A stretch of DNA of 64,000 nt from Pseudomonas viridiflava (lineage in GTDB: Bacteria > Pseudomonadota > Gammaproteobacteria > Pseudomonadales > Pseudomonadaceae), in the NCBI RefSeq assembly GCF_900573885.1, contig NZ_UPSE01000533.1:248001-312000 (forward strand), read 5' to 3'. The notes below the pieces were generated by a model. It was given only the letters and a program-made list of their open reading frames with translations, did no database searches and was not told the origin of the DNA. Positions 1 to 8,716 of the stretch are shown in pieces; within the stretch, counting starts at the first letter, position 1, and each line of letters opens with the position of its first letter. The position numbers and the translations under genes were made by a program.

Positions 1-454
1 TTTCGCGATAACCCCAGTCCCACTCCTGATTCTCATAGCATTTGTCGGTGGTGACGTTCACGATCGCGCGCAAGCTGTCGCATTGTCGCGCAGCTTCTAG
101 CACATGGACCGTACCCATAACGTTCGTCGCGTAGGTTTCCACCGGTTCACGATAAGAAAGACGCACTAGAGGCTGAGCCGCCATATGTATAAGCACCTCA
201 GGATTGAAGCTGACCATGCTACGGGTGATCGCCTGCAGCTCTCGAATATCCCCAATCTGCGATTCCATACCCAGGCCGACTTGCGCAACGTCATATAGCG
301 CGGGAACAGTCGGAGGCCGCAAAGCGAAACCCTGCACCTGAGCGCCCATGCTTTGCAGCCAGAGCGACAGCCAGCTACCTTTGAAGCCAGTGTGGCCCGT
401 CAGAAAAACTTTCTTGCCCTGCCAAAAAGTGGGTGAAACCGCGCCTTTCATCAT
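1..454 (-). CDS. rfbG: CDP-glucose 4,6-dehydratase, N-terminal part (cut by window edge)
   Basis: The enzyme converts CDP-D-glucose to CDP-4-keto-6-deoxyglucose, the common precursor of CDP-linked 3,6-dideoxyhexoses in O-antigen. About 150 codons are visible, reading off the left edge. The N-terminus has the Rossmann motif TGHTGFKGSW, then HMAAQPLVRLSY and VTTDKCYEN, which in this extended-SDR family mark the NAD site and the substrate loop. The ATG at 454-452 overlaps the TGA of the upstream cytidylyltransferase by one base (TGATG); a second ATG follows directly. It is the third gene of a reductase-cytidylyltransferase-dehydratase series (ddhD-A-B order, this gene being ddhB). The C-terminal half and the stop lie outside the window. 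Confidence 0.93.
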   Translation of the reverse strand, partial: MMKGAVSPTFWQGKKVFLTGHTGFKGSWLSLWLQSMGAQVQGFALRPPTVPALYDVAQVGLGMESQIGDIRELQAITRSMVSFNPEVLIHMAAQPLVRLSYREPVETYATNVMGTVHVLEAARQCDSLRAIVNVTTDKCYENQEWDWGYRE

Positions 455-1227
455 CACTCCCACGACTTCCACGGCGCTTTGCCGCTTTGCCACAACTCTT
501 CCAAAAGGTGTTTGTCGCGAAGGGTGTCCATCGGCTGCCAAAACCCGGAATGTTCGAATGACATTAGCTGACCCTGAGCGGCGAGCGCCATCAAGGGCTC
601 TTGCTCCCATACCGTGCTGTCGTCAACCAGCAGGTCCAGAACGTTCGGATTGAGAACAAAGAAACCGCCATTGATAAGAGCACCATCGCCTTTGGGCTTT
701 TCTTTGAAGTTGAGCACTTGACCTTCACTTATATCTAGCGCGCCAAAACGTCCCGGGGGATAGGTGGCAGTCAAAGTAGCCCGCTTTCCATGCTTGCGAT
801 GGAAATCCAGTGTTGCCTGAATATCGACGTCGCTGACGCCATCACCGTAGGTAAAACAAAACGCTTCCTCATTGCGCAGGTACTCGCCCACACGGCGCAG
901 GCGACCTCCCGTCATTGACTCTTCGCCTGTATCCACCAGCGTGACACACCAGGGCTCAGCCCGGCGATCATGCACTTTCATGGTGTTATCCTGCATATTG
1001 AAGGTAACGTCCGACATATGCAGAAAGTAATTCGCGAAGTATTCTTTGATCAAATAACCTTTATAACCACAGCAAATAATAAAGTCGTTCACGCCGTGCG
1101 CGGAATACATCTTCATAATATGCCAAAGAATAGGTTTTCCGCCGATTTCAACCATGGGCTTGGGCCGAGTACTGGTCTCTTCGCTTAGACGCGTCCCTAA
1201 GCCACCTGCAAGAATTACAGCCTTCAT
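454..1227 (-). CDS. rfbF: glucose-1-phosphate cytidylyltransferase
   Basis: It makes CDP-glucose from CTP and glucose 1-phosphate, the first committed step to CDP-3,6-dideoxyhexoses. The 257-residue protein has the usual family length. It opens with MKAVILAGGLGTRLSEET and RPKPMVEIGGKPILWHI, the nucleotidyltransferase signature and substrate loop, followed by FIICCGYKGYLIKEYF. A good Shine-Dalgarno (AGGAAA) sits 6 bases before the ATG. The gene begins 11 bases after the reductase stop and overlaps the next gene by one base, so the three are very likely one transcript. Equivalent names are ddhA and ascA. Confidence 0.95.
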   Translation of the reverse strand: MKAVILAGGLGTRLSEETSTRPKPMVEIGGKPILWHIMKMYSAHGVNDFIICCGYKGYLIKEYFANYFLHMSDVTFNMQDNTMKVHDRRAEPWCVTLVDTGEESMTGGRLRRVGEYLRNEEAFCFTYGDGVSDVDIQATLDFHRKHGKRATLTATYPPGRFGALDISEGQVLNFKEKPKGDGALINGGFFVLNPNVLDLLVDDSTVWEQEPLMALAAQGQLMSFEHSGFWQPMDTLRDKHLLEELWQSGKAPWKSWE

Positions 1228-1238
1228 GATCTTTCCTA

Positions 1239-2225
1239 TTAATTCGAACTTACAAATGCGTCGGAGTAAAAACTTTTCGTCGACAAGCCGGCATTAACTA
1301 ACATGTCGCGCGCTGAATGAATCATTGCGTCTGATCCGCAGGCGTAAACAACCGAAGCGTCCAGCGCCAGCGCATCATCCAAGACCGCTTGCTGAATGTA
1401 CCCTGTGCGCCCGCTCCATGATGAGTCGGGGCGCGATAATACCGGAACAAACTGCATCGGTAGATCAGCAAAAACCGGCTGCCAATAAAGGTCTTGCTGG
1501 GTGCGACCGCCCCAGTAAACGTGAACCGACTTCCCGACAAGCAGCTCAGGCTGGATCGCCATTTGTTCCAGCATCGCTTTGATGGGAGCGATTCCAGTGC
1601 CAGTGGCGAGAAAAATCAGATGCTTCGGATCAAGCGTACGTAAGCCAAACGTGCCCAATGGCCCCTCGAGACGCAGCAAGTCATTTGCCTTCGCTTCGCC
1701 AAACCAGTACGCACTTAGCACACCCTCTTCTACTCGGCGGATTTGCAGCTCGATCTTTCCGTCAGACCGCGGGAAATTAGCAATGGAATAGCTCCGACGC
1801 ATGCCGCGAGCAATCACATCAATGTACTGGCCAGCCAAATAATTCATTCCATTATTCGGCGGAAGTCTTAACACGACCCCGACGACATCGTCGGCAAGTG
1901 GCGTAATGGAGTCCACACGGCAGGGTAAGGTTTTAGCAGGGCATTGAGCGAATTGACTTAAATCTTCGACATCGAGATCAAGATCCGTAAGTGCCGAACG
2001 GCAGCACGTCAAAATATAACCTGCTGCAGCCTCCTCGTCTGATAGCGCTTGCTCTTCCTGACGAACCTCAGTGCGTCCTTGGTTTACGAGAGCTTTGCAT
2101 ACGCCGCATCGGCCCGTTCTGCAGCTATATTCGAGAATAATATCTCTCGACTTGGCACAATCAAGCACCGTCTTATTTAGTTCGGCGTCGAAGGTAACGC
2201 CATTGGAGAGCTGGACGATGGGCAT
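1239..2225 (-). CDS. ddhD: CDP-6-deoxy-delta-3,4-glucoseen reductase-type flavo-iron-sulfur protein
   Basis: The 328-residue protein has an N-terminal plant-type [2Fe-2S] ferredoxin domain (Cys35, Cys40, Cys43, Cys74/75), then an FAD domain with the RRSYSIANFP motif near residue 143, and an NAD(P) domain with GTGIAPIKAML near residue 210. This architecture and length match the E3 reductase (AscD/DdhD/RfbI) that passes electrons from NADH to the 3-dehydrase in 3,6-dideoxyhexose synthesis. Its position directly before rfbF and rfbG reproduces the ddhD-A-B order known from Yersinia. A phenol- or toluate-type reductase would have similar domains, but the neighbours argue for the sugar role. The ATG lacks a clear Shine-Dalgarno. 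The partner dehydrase (ddhC) is expected just beyond the left edge. Confidence 0.88.
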   Translation of the reverse strand: MPIVQLSNGVTFDAELNKTVLDCAKSRDIILEYSCRTGRCGVCKALVNQGRTEVRQEEQALSDEEAAAGYILTCCRSALTDLDLDVEDLSQFAQCPAKTLPCRVDSITPLADDVVGVVLRLPPNNGMNYLAGQYIDVIARGMRRSYSIANFPRSDGKIELQIRRVEEGVLSAYWFGEAKANDLLRLEGPLGTFGLRTLDPKHLIFLATGTGIAPIKAMLEQMAIQPELLVGKSVHVYWGGRTQQDLYWQPVFADLPMQFVPVLSRPDSSWSGRTGYIQQAVLDDALALDASVVYACGSDAMIHSARDMLVNAGLSTKSFYSDAFVSSN

Positions 2226-2411
2226 ATAAAAATTAGAAATAAGGCCGCGCGACCGACTATCGCGACGCTAGGCGAGGTAAAAAGAGAGCGCGGACATCGC
2301 TCTTAGCAAGGAGAGGATTATCTATGAGTGCGAATCGGTTTGGCTAGCAAGGCTCGAAGATAGACAGCACGCAGGCGAAAAGGAAATCAGAGATGACGTT
2401 GGAACTGCTGA

Positions 2412-2696
2412 TCACTCATCCTCATTAACCCGATCCCGCAATTCCTTCCCCGGCTTGAAATGCGGCACAAACTTCCCATCCAACCGAACCGACTGCCCGG
2501 TCTTGGGATTGCGCCCAACTCTCGGTGCGCGGAAGTGAAGTGAAAAACTGCCAAACCCTCGAATTTCGATCCGATCTCCCGTGGCCAAGGCCTGGGACAT
2601 CTGTTCCAGCATGGTCTTGATGGCCAGCTCGACGTCTTTTGGGGACAGGAGTCCTTGGTGGGTGACGATGCGTTCGATCAGTTCGGACTTGGTCAT
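2412..2696 (-). CDS. ihfB: integration host factor subunit beta
   Basis: This small DNA-bending protein forms a heterodimer with IhfA and acts in recombination, sigma-54 promoters and nucleoid structure. It has 94 residues, the usual size. It shows the HU/IHF fold with GDRIEIRGFGSFSL in the beta arm region and the DNA-minor-groove motif RNPKTG, then HFKPGKELRDRV. Its start is preceded by GAAGGGAAA at good spacing. It is the last gene of the gyrA-to-ihfB cluster and is separated from rpsA by an intrinsic terminator, so it probably has its own promoter in 2697-2800. As in P. aeruginosa, ihfB marks the edge of the O-antigen locus. Confidence 0.97.
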   Translation of the reverse strand: MTKSELIERIVTHQGLLSPKDVELAIKTMLEQMSQALATGDRIEIRGFGSFSLHFRAPRVGRNPKTGQSVRLDGKFVPHFKPGKELRDRVNEDE

Positions 2697-2803
2697 GATT
2701 TTCCCTTCGTTTTCAAGCGACTAGATCAGCTTGCAAAGGTTTTAGCATGACCGCAGCGCTTTGAACAGCCCCCTGAACGCTGCAGCTTGTTGAATTCAAA
2801 AAC

Positions 2804-2833
2804 AAAAAAGGGCGACCGAAGTCGCCCTTTTTC
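2804..2833 (-). terminator. intrinsic terminator after rpsA
   Basis: On the minus strand a GGGCGAC stem pairs with GTCGCCC around a TTCG tetraloop and is followed by a T tract (TTTTTTGTTTTT). It lies 19 bases after the rpsA stop. The flanking A tract gives it some capacity in the other direction, but no gene faces it there. Confidence 0.9.
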
Positions 2834-2851
2834 TTAACGGAAGCTCAGAAC

Positions 2852-4531
2852 TTAGTTCTGGTTTTCCATTTGTGCGCGGATCAGATCACCGATAGTGGTC
2901 GGACCAGCAGTTTCAACTTCCTGCTTGCGCATTTCTTTGATGGCTTCTTTTTCGTCTTCAACGTCTTTCGACTTGACCGACAAGCTGATTACGCGGCTCT
3001 TACGGTCAACGCTGATGATTTTAGCTTCTACTTCTTCGCCTTCTTTCAGCACGTTGCGGGCGTCTTCAACGCGGTCGCGGCTGATTTCGGAGGCTTTCAG
3101 TACAGCTTCGATGCCTTCGGCCAGGGTGATTACAGCGCCCTTGGCGTCTACTTCTTTGACGGTGCCGCGAACGATCGCGCCTTTGTCGTTGGTAGCAACG
3201 TATTCGGAGAACGGATCGCTTTCCAGTTGCTTGATGCCCAGGGAGATGCGCTCACGCTCTGGGTCAACCGACAGGATCACGGTGTCCAGCTCGTCGCCTT
3301 TCTTGAAGCGGCGTACAGCTTCTTCGCCTACTTCGTTCCAGGAGATGTCGGACAGGTGAACCAGGCCGTCGATGCCGCCATCCAGACCAATGAAGATACC
3401 GAAATCGGTGATCGACTTGATGGTGCCGGAGATCTTGTCGCCTTTGTTGAACTGACCCGAGAAATCTTCCCACGGGTTAGTTTTGCACTGCTTGATGCCC
3501 AGGGAGATACGACGACGCTCTTCGTCGATGTCCAGAACCATAACTTCCACTTCGTCGCCAACTTGTACGACTTTCGACGGGTGGATGTTCTTGTTGGTCC
3601 AGTCCATTTCGGAAACGTGTACCAGACCTTCAACGCCTTCTTCCAGCTCAGCGAAGCAGCCGTAGTCGGTCAGGTTGGTTACACGAGCAGTCACGCGAGT
3701 GCCTTCTGGGTAACGCGCTTTGATAGCAACCCATGGGTCTTCGCCCAGTTGCTTCAGGCCCAGGGAAACGCGGTTACGCTCACGATCGTACTTCAGCACT
3801 TTTACATCGATCTCATCGCCAACGTTGACGATTTCCGATGGATGCTTGATGCGCTTCCAAGCCATGTCGGTGATGTGCAGCAGGCCGTCCACGCCACCCA
3901 GATCGACGAATGCGCCGTAGTCGGTGAGGTTTTTGACGATACCTTTGACTTGCTGGCCTTCTTGCAGGGATTCCAGCAGAGCTTCACGCTCGGCGGAGTT
4001 CTCGGCTTCGAGGACGCTGCGACGGGAAACGACAACGTTGTTGCGCTTCTGGTCGAGCTTGATGACTTTGAATTCCAGCTCTTTGCCTTCGAGGTGCGTG
4101 GTGTCGCGCACTGGGCGAACGTCAACCAAAGAACCTGGCAGGAACGCACGGATGCCGTTAACGTCGACTGTGAAGCCGCCTTTAACCTTACCGTTGATAA
4201 CGCCCTTAACCACTTCTTCAGCTGCGAAAGCCGCTTCCAGAACGATCCAGCACTCTGCACGTTTGGCTTTTTCACGGGACAGCTTGGTTTCACCAAAGCC
4301 ATCTTCAACCGCGTCCAGCGCAACGTGTACTTCGTCACCGACCTTGATGGTCAGCTCGCCAGCGTCGTTGTAGAACTGCTCGAGCGGGATGACGCCTTCA
4401 GACTTCAGACCGGCGTGGACAGTAACCCAGTCACCATCGATATCAACAACGATACCAGTGATGATTGCGCCCGGCTGCATGTCGAGGGTTTTTAGGCTTT
4501 CTTCAAAAAGTTCTGCAAAGCTTTCGCTCAT
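2852..4531 (-). CDS. rpsA: 30S ribosomal protein S1
   Basis: S1 binds mRNA at the ribosome platform and helps unfold translation start sites. The 559-residue protein has the full six OB-fold S1 domains (roughly residues 21-87, 105-171, 192-260, 277-347, 364-434 and 451-520), recognisable by repeated patterns such as GLLHITDM, GLVHVSEMDW and GLVHLSDISW followed by KVLxxDxERxRxSLG. Shine-Dalgarno AGGAA lies 7 bases before the ATG. It follows cmk as in many proteobacteria. The 124-base leader contains a hairpin described separately; S1 is known to repress its own translation in enterobacteria. Confidence 0.98.
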   Translation of the reverse strand: MSESFAELFEESLKTLDMQPGAIITGIVVDIDGDWVTVHAGLKSEGVIPLEQFYNDAGELTIKVGDEVHVALDAVEDGFGETKLSREKAKRAECWIVLEAAFAAEEVVKGVINGKVKGGFTVDVNGIRAFLPGSLVDVRPVRDTTHLEGKELEFKVIKLDQKRNNVVVSRRSVLEAENSAEREALLESLQEGQQVKGIVKNLTDYGAFVDLGGVDGLLHITDMAWKRIKHPSEIVNVGDEIDVKVLKYDRERNRVSLGLKQLGEDPWVAIKARYPEGTRVTARVTNLTDYGCFAELEEGVEGLVHVSEMDWTNKNIHPSKVVQVGDEVEVMVLDIDEERRRISLGIKQCKTNPWEDFSGQFNKGDKISGTIKSITDFGIFIGLDGGIDGLVHLSDISWNEVGEEAVRRFKKGDELDTVILSVDPERERISLGIKQLESDPFSEYVATNDKGAIVRGTVKEVDAKGAVITLAEGIEAVLKASEISRDRVEDARNVLKEGEEVEAKIISVDRKSRVISLSVKSKDVEDEKEAIKEMRKQEVETAGPTTIGDLIRAQMENQN

Positions 4532-4559
4532 GTTAATTCCTGATTGATCTAGGACGGAT

Positions 4560-4598
4560 AAACCCGCCCAGCATCCACACTCCAGACAATGTGGGTTT
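4560..4598 (-). promoter_or_regulatory. hairpin in the rpsA leader
   Basis: In the 124-base gap before rpsA the minus strand can fold AAACCC with GGGTTT, enclosing CACA/TGTG pairs, with GGA in the loop region. It lies about 30-70 bases upstream of the start codon. Autogenous control of rpsA through leader hairpins with GGA-bearing loops is established in E. coli; the equivalence here is inference. Confidence 0.35.
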
Positions 4599-4655
4599 CG
4601 TTAGTTTAAAAGCCGGATGTGGGATAAAGACTGGGTTCCTCACAGACCTGCTCTG

Positions 4656-5345
4656 TCATCCAGCGAGGTCGCGGTTGGCGACTTCGTTCAGAATGCGTTC
4701 CAGCACCTGCTCGATCGAGAGTTCGGTGGAATCCAGCAGAATGGCGTCAGCCGCTGGTTTAAGCGGTGCCACCGTACGCTGAGTGTCGCGCTCATCGCGC
4801 AGACGAATCTCGTCTAGCAGACTCGCAAGATTAACATCGTCGCCCTTGGCCTTCAACTGCAAGTACCGGCGTCGAGCACGCTCTTCCGCGCTGGCCGTCA
4901 GGAAAACCTTAAGCGGAGCGTCGGGGAAAACCACGGTGCCCATGTCGCGACCATCAGCCACGAGCCCTGGCATTTCCTGAAATGCGCGTTGGCGCTGCAA
5001 CAGCGCATCCCGCACGGCGCCTAGTGCGGCGACCTGCGAAGCCCCGGCCCCAATCTGCTCGTTGCGAATCGCATCAGTCACTTCTTCGCCTTCAAGAATG
5101 ATGCGTTGCGGCTGGCCATTGGCGGCCGCCACGAATTGCACATCCAGATGAGCGGCGAGCAGTTTCAGCGCCTCTTCGTTGGTCAGATCGACGCCATGGT
5201 TGCGCGCTGCGAATGCCAGCAAGCGATACAGCGCGCCAGAATCCAGCAAGCTCCAGCCCAGTTTTTTGGCGACCAAGCTGGCAATGGTGCCTTTGCCCGA
5301 ACCACTTGGACCGTCGATTGCGATGACTGGCGCCTGAATGCTCAT
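4656..5345 (-). CDS. cmk: (d)CMP kinase
   Basis: It phosphorylates CMP and dCMP with ATP for nucleotide salvage. The 229-residue protein carries the P-loop IDGPSGSGKGTIAS at residues 10-23, the CMP-binding LLDSGALYR and DGRDMGTVVFPDA segments, and the LID-region arginines in SAEERARRRYLQ and RLRDERDTQR. The ATG overlaps the tyrA-aroA stop (ATGA), which implies translational coupling. cmk between aroA and rpsA is conserved in pseudomonads. Confidence 0.97.
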   Translation of the reverse strand: MSIQAPVIAIDGPSGSGKGTIASLVAKKLGWSLLDSGALYRLLAFAARNHGVDLTNEEALKLLAAHLDVQFVAAANGQPQRIILEGEEVTDAIRNEQIGAGASQVAALGAVRDALLQRQRAFQEMPGLVADGRDMGTVVFPDAPLKVFLTASAEERARRRYLQLKAKGDDVNLASLLDEIRLRDERDTQRTVAPLKPAADAILLDSTELSIEQVLERILNEVANRDLAG

Positions 5346-7585
5346 GACTTGCCCTCTTCAGCTACACGGATACCCACTTGCGCGGCCAGGCCGAGGAAGT
5401 TGGGGAACGAGGTGGCGACGTTGGCGCAATCGTGAATGCGGATTGGCGCCGTAGCGCGCAGCGAAGCGACGCTGAAGGACATGGCGATGCGATGGTCGCC
5501 ATGGCTGTGCACTTCGCCGCCGCCCAGCGTGCCACCGTCAATAATGATGCCGTCCGGCGTCGGCTCGACTTTCGCGCCCAACGCCAGCAGCCCATCGGCC
5601 ATCACCTGAATACGGTCGGACTCTTTAACCCGCAACTCTTCCGCGCCACGCAGCACGGTACGCCCTTCAGCCACCGAGGCAGCAACGAACAGTACCGGGA
5701 ATTCATCGATGGCCAGCGGCACCAAGTCTTCCGGAATGTCGATACCTTTGAGCTTGGCCGAGCGAACGCGTAAATCGGCTACCGGCTCGCCGCCCACTTC
5801 CCGCTGGTTTTCCAGCGTGATGTCGGCGCCCATCAGACGCAGGATGTCGATCACGCCGGTACGGGTCGGGTTAATGCCGACATGTTCCAGCACCAACTCG
5901 GAATCTTCGGCAATCGAACCGGCAACCAAGAAGAAAGCAGCGGAGGAAATATCCGCCGGCACTTCGATGTGCGTCGCGGTCAGTTTGTGGCCGGATTCAA
6001 CGGTCGCCTTGTTGCCTTCGACGGTCACCGGGTAACCGAAGCCGCGCAGCATGCGCTCGGTGTGGTCACGCGTTGGCGCAGGCTCGATCACGGTGGTGGA
6101 GCCCGCAGCGTACAGACCGGCGAGCAGCAGGCACGATTTCACCTGAGCACTGGCCATCGGCATTTCGTAGGTCATGCCACCCAGGCGACGGCCGCCGTGA
6201 ATGGTCATGGGCGGACGCCCTTCAGCAGCGGTGTCGATCAAGGCACCCATTTCACGCAGTGGCTTGGCCACGCGGTTCATCGGACGCTTGGACAGCGACG
6301 CATCGCCCGTCAGGGTGACGTCGAACGGCTGCGCGGCCAGCAGGCCCGACAGCAGACGCATCGACGTGCCGGAGTTGCCGAGATAAATCGGGCCGGGCGG
6401 CGCCTTCAAACCATGCAGACCAACGCCGTGAATGGTCACGCGGCCGTGATGTGGGCCCTCAATGACTACGCCCATGTCGCGGAACGCTTGCAGGGTCGCC
6501 AGGGCGTCTTCGCCTTCGAGGAAACCTTCTACCTCGGTCACGCCTTCAGCCAACGAGCCGAGCATGATCGAGCGGTGGGAAATGGATTTGTCGCCCGGTA
6601 CACGAATACGGCCGGACAAACGGCCACCTGGGTTGGCCAGGAAAATCAGATCGTTGGTATTCATAGCGTCCACATAGGCCCGACGGGCCAAAATTTTGCT
6701 GAAATGCTCACGGGCCACTCGAGCGCGAGTAAAAACGCCCAGAAGCTGATGCCCATCCCCGGCATCGACCGCGTCGCGCAGGGCGTCGAGGTCGCTGCGA
6801 AAAGTGTCCAGCGTGCGCAGCACTGCCTCGCGGTTGGCGAGAAAGATGTCATGCCACATCACCGGGTCGCTGCCGGCAATCCGCGTAAAGTCGCGAAAAC
6901 CGCCAGCGGCGTAACGAAAGATCTCCAGGTTCTCGCTGCGCTTGGCCAGCGAGTCGACCAGCCCGAATGCCAGCAGATGCGGCAAGTGGCTGGTCGCGGC
7001 CAGCACCTGATCGTGGTGCTCCACCGCCATATGTTCAACGTCGGCGCCCAGCGCACGCCACAGCGCGTCGACCAGGCTCAACGCTGCCGAATCCGTCTGC
7101 TCAAGCGGCGTCAAAATGACTTTATGACGACGGAACAACTCGCTATTCGAGGCCTCAACACCGCTCTGCTCCGACCCGGCAATCGGGTGACCCGGCACGA
7201 ACCGCGCCGGCAAACCGTCGAAGGCCAGACGCGCCGCGCGCACCACATTGCCTTTGGCGCTGCCGACATCGGTCAGCACGGCGTCGCCCAGGTCGAGCTT
7301 GGCCAATTCGCGCAGCAGCTTTTCCATCGCCAGAATAGGAACCGCCAGCTGAATCACACTGGCGCCCTGACAGGCGGCAGCCAACTCGGCCTCGCAGCGA
7401 TCCACCACACCCAACTCGACGGCCATGCGCCGCGACTCGGGATCAAGATCCACGCCGACCACTTCCCGGCATAAGCCGCTTTCGCGCAAGCCTTTGGCGA
7501 ACGACCCGCCGATCAAGCCCAGGCCAATTACCACCAGGCGCTCGATCATAGGTGCACGCTGTTGCGCCGCCATGACATCAGCCAC
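5342..7585 (-). CDS. tyrA-aroA: bifunctional prephenate dehydrogenase / EPSP synthase
   Basis: The 747-residue fusion has two domains. Residues about 1-305 are a cyclohexadienyl/prephenate dehydrogenase with the NAD motif VIGLGLIGGSFAKGL and GHPIAGSE, serving tyrosine synthesis. Residues about 308-747 are 5-enolpyruvylshikimate-3-phosphate synthase (AroA/AroF), with PGDKSISHRSIMLGS, GNSGTSMRLLSGLLA and VKESDRI, the last shikimate step but one. An internal ATG lies at 6664 at the domain junction. The GTG at 7585 overlaps hisC by 8 bases; later ATG codons (7573, 7549) are possible starts, and none has a strong Shine-Dalgarno. The fusion is a known pseudomonad feature of the mixed-function supraoperon. 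Confidence 0.95.
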   Translation of the reverse strand: MADVMAAQQRAPMIERLVVIGLGLIGGSFAKGLRESGLCREVVGVDLDPESRRMAVELGVVDRCEAELAAACQGASVIQLAVPILAMEKLLRELAKLDLGDAVLTDVGSAKGNVVRAARLAFDGLPARFVPGHPIAGSEQSGVEASNSELFRRHKVILTPLEQTDSAALSLVDALWRALGADVEHMAVEHHDQVLAATSHLPHLLAFGLVDSLAKRSENLEIFRYAAGGFRDFTRIAGSDPVMWHDIFLANREAVLRTLDTFRSDLDALRDAVDAGDGHQLLGVFTRARVAREHFSKILARRAYVDAMNTNDLIFLANPGGRLSGRIRVPGDKSISHRSIMLGSLAEGVTEVEGFLEGEDALATLQAFRDMGVVIEGPHHGRVTIHGVGLHGLKAPPGPIYLGNSGTSMRLLSGLLAAQPFDVTLTGDASLSKRPMNRVAKPLREMGALIDTAAEGRPPMTIHGGRRLGGMTYEMPMASAQVKSCLLLAGLYAAGSTTVIEPAPTRDHTERMLRGFGYPVTVEGNKATVESGHKLTATHIEVPADISSAAFFLVAGSIAEDSELVLEHVGINPTRTGVIDILRLMGADITLENQREVGGEPVADLRVRSAKLKGIDIPEDLVPLAIDEFPVLFVAASVAEGRTVLRGAEELRVKESDRIQVMADGLLALGAKVEPTPDGIIIDGGTLGGGEVHSHGDHRIAMSFSVASLRATAPIRIHDCANVATSFPNFLGLAAQVGIRVAEEGKS

Positions 7586-8690
7586 TGGCGAGAACCTTGG
7601 TCAGCGCATCCAGAAAGCGGGTGTTCTCAGCCGGCAGGCCAATGGTGACGCGCAGGAAGTTCGGCATGCCGTAGTTGGCAACCGGACGTACGATCACGCC
7701 TTCGCGCAGCAGGCCTTGATACACCGGCATGCCTTCGCGCCCGAGGTCCACAGCGATGAAGTTGCCTTTCGAGGCAATCCAGCTCAGGCCCATTTTGCGG
7801 AAGCCCTGCTCCAGTTGCTGCATGCCCGCGTCGTTGAGCGCGCGACTTTCATCAAGGTAGTGCGTATCCGCCAGCGCCGCACAGGCCGCCGCTTGAGCGA
7901 GGCTGTTGACGTTGAAGGGCTGGCGAACACGGTTGAGCACGTCGGCGATGGCGGGTGACGAAACACCGTAGCCCACACGCAACGCAGCCAAGCCGTAGGC
8001 TTTGGAGAAGGTGCGGGACACCAGCAGATTCGGGTGAGCCGCGAGGAAATTCAGCCCATCCGGCAATTCGCCGCCGGTGGCGTATTCGATATACGCCTCG
8101 TCCAGCACTACCAGCGCATGGGCCGGCACGTTGGCGAGGAAATGGCGCAATGCTTTGGCATCAAACCAGGTGCCGGTCGGGTTGTTCGGGTTGGCGATAA
8201 ACACCACGCGGGTGTTGGCGTCGATGGCCGCGAGCATGGCGTCGAGGTCGTGCCCCCACTCCTTCGCCGGCACCACTTTGGCCTGAGCGCCGACCGCCTG
8301 GGTGGCGATGGGGTACACGGCAAACGCATGCTCGCTGAACACCGCGTTCAAGCCCGGCGCCAAATACGCACGGGCGACCAGTTCAAGAATGTCGTTCGAG
8401 CCGTTGCCGAGCGTCACTTGATTCGTCTGCACACCGCAGCGCTCAGCCAGCGCCGCTTTCAATTCGAAGCCATTGCCGTCCGGGTAACGCGTCAATTCGG
8501 CGGCCGCCACGCGAATGGCCTCCAGCGATTTCGGACTTGGCCCCAGCGGGTTTTCGTTACTGGCCAATTTGACGATGCTGGCCGGGTCGAGATTCAGCTC
8601 CCGGGCGAGCTCGTCTACCGGCTTACCCGGCACGTAAGGCGAAAGCTTTTGCACGCCGGGCTGGGCCAGGGCGAGGAAATCACTGCTCAT
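7578..8690 (-). CDS. hisC: histidinol-phosphate / aromatic aminotransferase
   Basis: A fold-type I PLP enzyme of 370 residues. The PLP lysine lies in SRTFSKAYGLAALRVGYG; the substrate/PLP motifs KLASNENPLGPS, NPNNPTGTW and DEAYIEY are present. It is placed between pheA and tyrA, where pseudomonads carry a second hisC-type enzyme (HisHb, hisC2) thought to transaminate phenylpyruvate or prephenate as well as imidazole acetol phosphate; the substrate cannot be read from the sequence. Shine-Dalgarno AGGAG sits at good spacing. It overlaps tyrA-aroA by 8 bases. Confidence 0.94.
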   Translation of the reverse strand: MSSDFLALAQPGVQKLSPYVPGKPVDELARELNLDPASIVKLASNENPLGPSPKSLEAIRVAAAELTRYPDGNGFELKAALAERCGVQTNQVTLGNGSNDILELVARAYLAPGLNAVFSEHAFAVYPIATQAVGAQAKVVPAKEWGHDLDAMLAAIDANTRVVFIANPNNPTGTWFDAKALRHFLANVPAHALVVLDEAYIEYATGGELPDGLNFLAAHPNLLVSRTFSKAYGLAALRVGYGVSSPAIADVLNRVRQPFNVNSLAQAAACAALADTHYLDESRALNDAGMQQLEQGFRKMGLSWIASKGNFIAVDLGREGMPVYQGLLREGVIVRPVANYGMPNFLRVTIGLPAENTRFLDALTKVLASG

Positions 8691-8716
8691 GGGTTCTCCT
8701 CAGAGAATCGTGGAGG

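Noticed and set aside
2870..4495. 541-residue open frame antisense to rpsA
   Set aside because: It mirrors the six S1 domains in the reverse strand, has repetitive composition, no Shine-Dalgarno and no domain; high-GC codon bias opens such frames.
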